From NCBI GenBank assembly GCA_002390845.1, contig DGQT01000026.1, positions 1 through 32,538 of the forward strand: a DNA stretch of 32,538 bases, written 5' to 3'. Position numbers and translations under genes: made by a program. Source of the DNA: Chitinophagaceae bacterium UBA4407 (lineage in GTDB: Bacteria; Bacteroidota; Bacteroidia; Chitinophagales; Chitinophagaceae). Every line of letters begins with the position of its first letter. Position 1 is the stretch's first letter. Under the pieces are notes generated by a model. That model had not been told where the DNA came from. It searched no databases and worked only from the letters and a program-made list of their open reading frames with translations. Below are positions 31,567-32,538 of this stretch, piece after piece.

Positions 31567-32538
31567 CTATTTTTCTTTATACAGTTTCATGGTTCTTGTT
31601 TCACCATCGCTGATGAGTTGTACAAGGTACATACCATTTGCATAACCGTTCATATTAAACTTGAGCATATTTTGGCCGGTATTGGTAATGCCCGACCTGG
31701 TTAAGATTGCTTTTCCTTTAACATCGGTTACAACAATTTCGTACCTGATATTTGCTTTTTGTGCGCTGAATACCAAAGTAGCAATTGATTGTACCGGGTT
31801 AGGATAAACCTTAATATAGGTTGTTGCCTGGGTTAATTTCTCTGAAACACCTTGCGATTTTGCTACAACACCTATGGTTACAGCCAGTTTACCATTTGGT
31901 GAACTGCCGCAGGCATTGGTAACATTTACTCTTACAAACCCGCCTGTTGTTCCAAACGTTACCTTGATTTTATTGGTACCCTGGCCACTGGTAATTGTTG
32001 CCCCGGCCGGAACCGTCCAGTTATAAGTAAATCCAACAACTGCAGGTAATTTATAAACAACATTTGTTTGGCCTGCAGTAACAGATGTTGGGCCATTAAT
32101 TACACTCGATGGGTTTGGCGCAACTGCATACAATGTTAGTGATCTTGGTGCACTGGAACCACAAGTATTTACAGCACTAACAGTAAGGACTGCTGTAGTA
32201 AATGTTGAAGGCACGCCAACAATAGCAGAAACACCATTATTCTGCACCAATGTAAAGCCTGATGGAACAACCCAGTTGTAAGAACTTGCTCCGGCCACTG
32301 CCGGAATTGTATAGGTTACATTTCCGGGATTGCAAAGATTAAAGTAATCTCCTGCAATTTTAGCAGGCGTTGCCGGTGATCCGCTTCCACTAATGGTAAG
32401 ATCCAATATTTCTGTATGGCAACCTGTAATACTTGTATAAGTTCCGCTAGACGTATAAGTAACACCATTTTCTGCCCATGTGTAGCTGCCACATGTATTC
32501 ACAGTTGTAGTATTGCTGCTGCTCGGTGTGATTGTTAA
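31567..32538 (-). CDS. 3' part of a secreted protein with type IX sorting domain
   Basis: A partial gene: the frame stays open to the right edge (12 codons beyond the GTG at 32502), so that GTG is not a start and 5' sequence is missing. The visible 323 residues begin in a repeat of the kind CGSYTWAENGVTYTSSGTY...GCHTEILDLTI, common in large Bacteroidota adhesins. Two PKD/Ig-like repeats follow (each YTIPAVAG/YKLPAVVG, then YNWxVPxG, ending VNTCGSS/VTNACGSS). The last 75 or so residues are a type A C-terminal sorting domain with IKVYPNPVQS and GMYLVQLISDGETRTMKLYK. It is therefore a predicted client of SprA, encoded 1 kb away. It ends in a strong terminator. Confidence 0.9.
   Translation of the reverse strand, partial: LTITPSSSNTTTVNTCGSYTWAENGVTYTSSGTYTSITGCHTEILDLTISGSGSPATPAKIAGDYFNLCNPGNVTYTIPAVAGASSYNWVVPSGFTLVQNNGVSAIVGVPSTFTTAVLTVSAVNTCGSSAPRSLTLYAVAPNPSSVINGPTSVTAGQTNVVYKLPAVVGFTYNWTVPAGATITSGQGTNKIKVTFGTTGGFVRVNVTNACGSSPNGKLAVTIGVVAKSQGVSEKLTQATTYIKVYPNPVQSIATLVFSAQKANIRYEIVVTDVKGKAILTRSGITNTGQNMLKFNMNGYANGMYLVQLISDGETRTMKLYKEK

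Noticed and set aside
32500..32502. GTG as the start codon of the sorting-domain protein
   Set aside because: The frame continues upstream to the window edge with repeat-like Ser/Thr-rich sequence (LTITPSSSNTTTVNTC), so the gene is truncated by the window.

Overview
The window looks like chromosome from a Bacteroidota species, most likely of the Chitinophagaceae. The evidence is a full-length SprA (type IX secretion translocon), a secreted protein with a type IX sorting tail, DUF2851 (a family known mainly from Bacteroidota), a 7TMR-DISM/LytTR two-component pair, several TAnnTTTG-type -7 boxes, weak Shine-Dalgarno signals, several TTG/GTG starts and AT-rich intergenic DNA. No rRNA, tRNA, CRISPR array, phage gene or transposase was seen.

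Layout. 1-6.5 kb: a minus-strand block of housekeeping genes (AI-2E family permease, DUF2851, Maf, UbiA prenyltransferase, KdsC-like phosphatase, Rossmann/DUF2520 protein). 6.5-11.1 kb, plus strand: alpha/beta hydrolase, topA with a good terminator, and an AT-rich membrane protein. 11.3-13.2 kb, minus: a membrane-anchored diheme cytochrome c and a DUF998 protein. 13.5-17.1 kb, plus: LytS-like kinase, LytTR regulator, GNAT acetyltransferase. 17.25-17.77 kb, minus: a RelE/ParE-type toxin-antitoxin pair. 17.9-20.9 kb, plus: SirB1-like protein, surE with a coupled small membrane protein, an SDR. 21-23 kb, minus: a coupled MauG-like diheme peroxidase and MbnP-like protein. 23.2-31.1 kb, minus: ruvA-sprA. 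The right edge holds the 3' part of a gene for a type IX-secreted protein.

The most striking signal is not a gene. Eighteen arms of one interspersed repeat occupy most of the longer intergenic gaps. Its core is GTACAAGTGTGCGACGCAAC (form A) or GTACAAGTGAGTGACACAAC (form B). The arms nearly always occur as inverted pairs in the same order (reverse arm left, forward arm right) around a short variable spacer that often carries its own hairpin. Forms A and B differ by paired changes that keep a small dyad. Two copies carry 22-28 nt insertions at the dyad centre. One pair encloses a whole gene (10498-11064). A directly repeated pair flanks the GNAT gene together with a remnant of a toxin 3' end. 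This looks like a REP/BIME- or MITE-like family; I do not recognise it as a named one.

The second point of interest is the MbnP/MauG-like pair, whose characterised relatives modify a tryptophan of MbnP. Its true start is masked in a naive ORF call by the repeat family.
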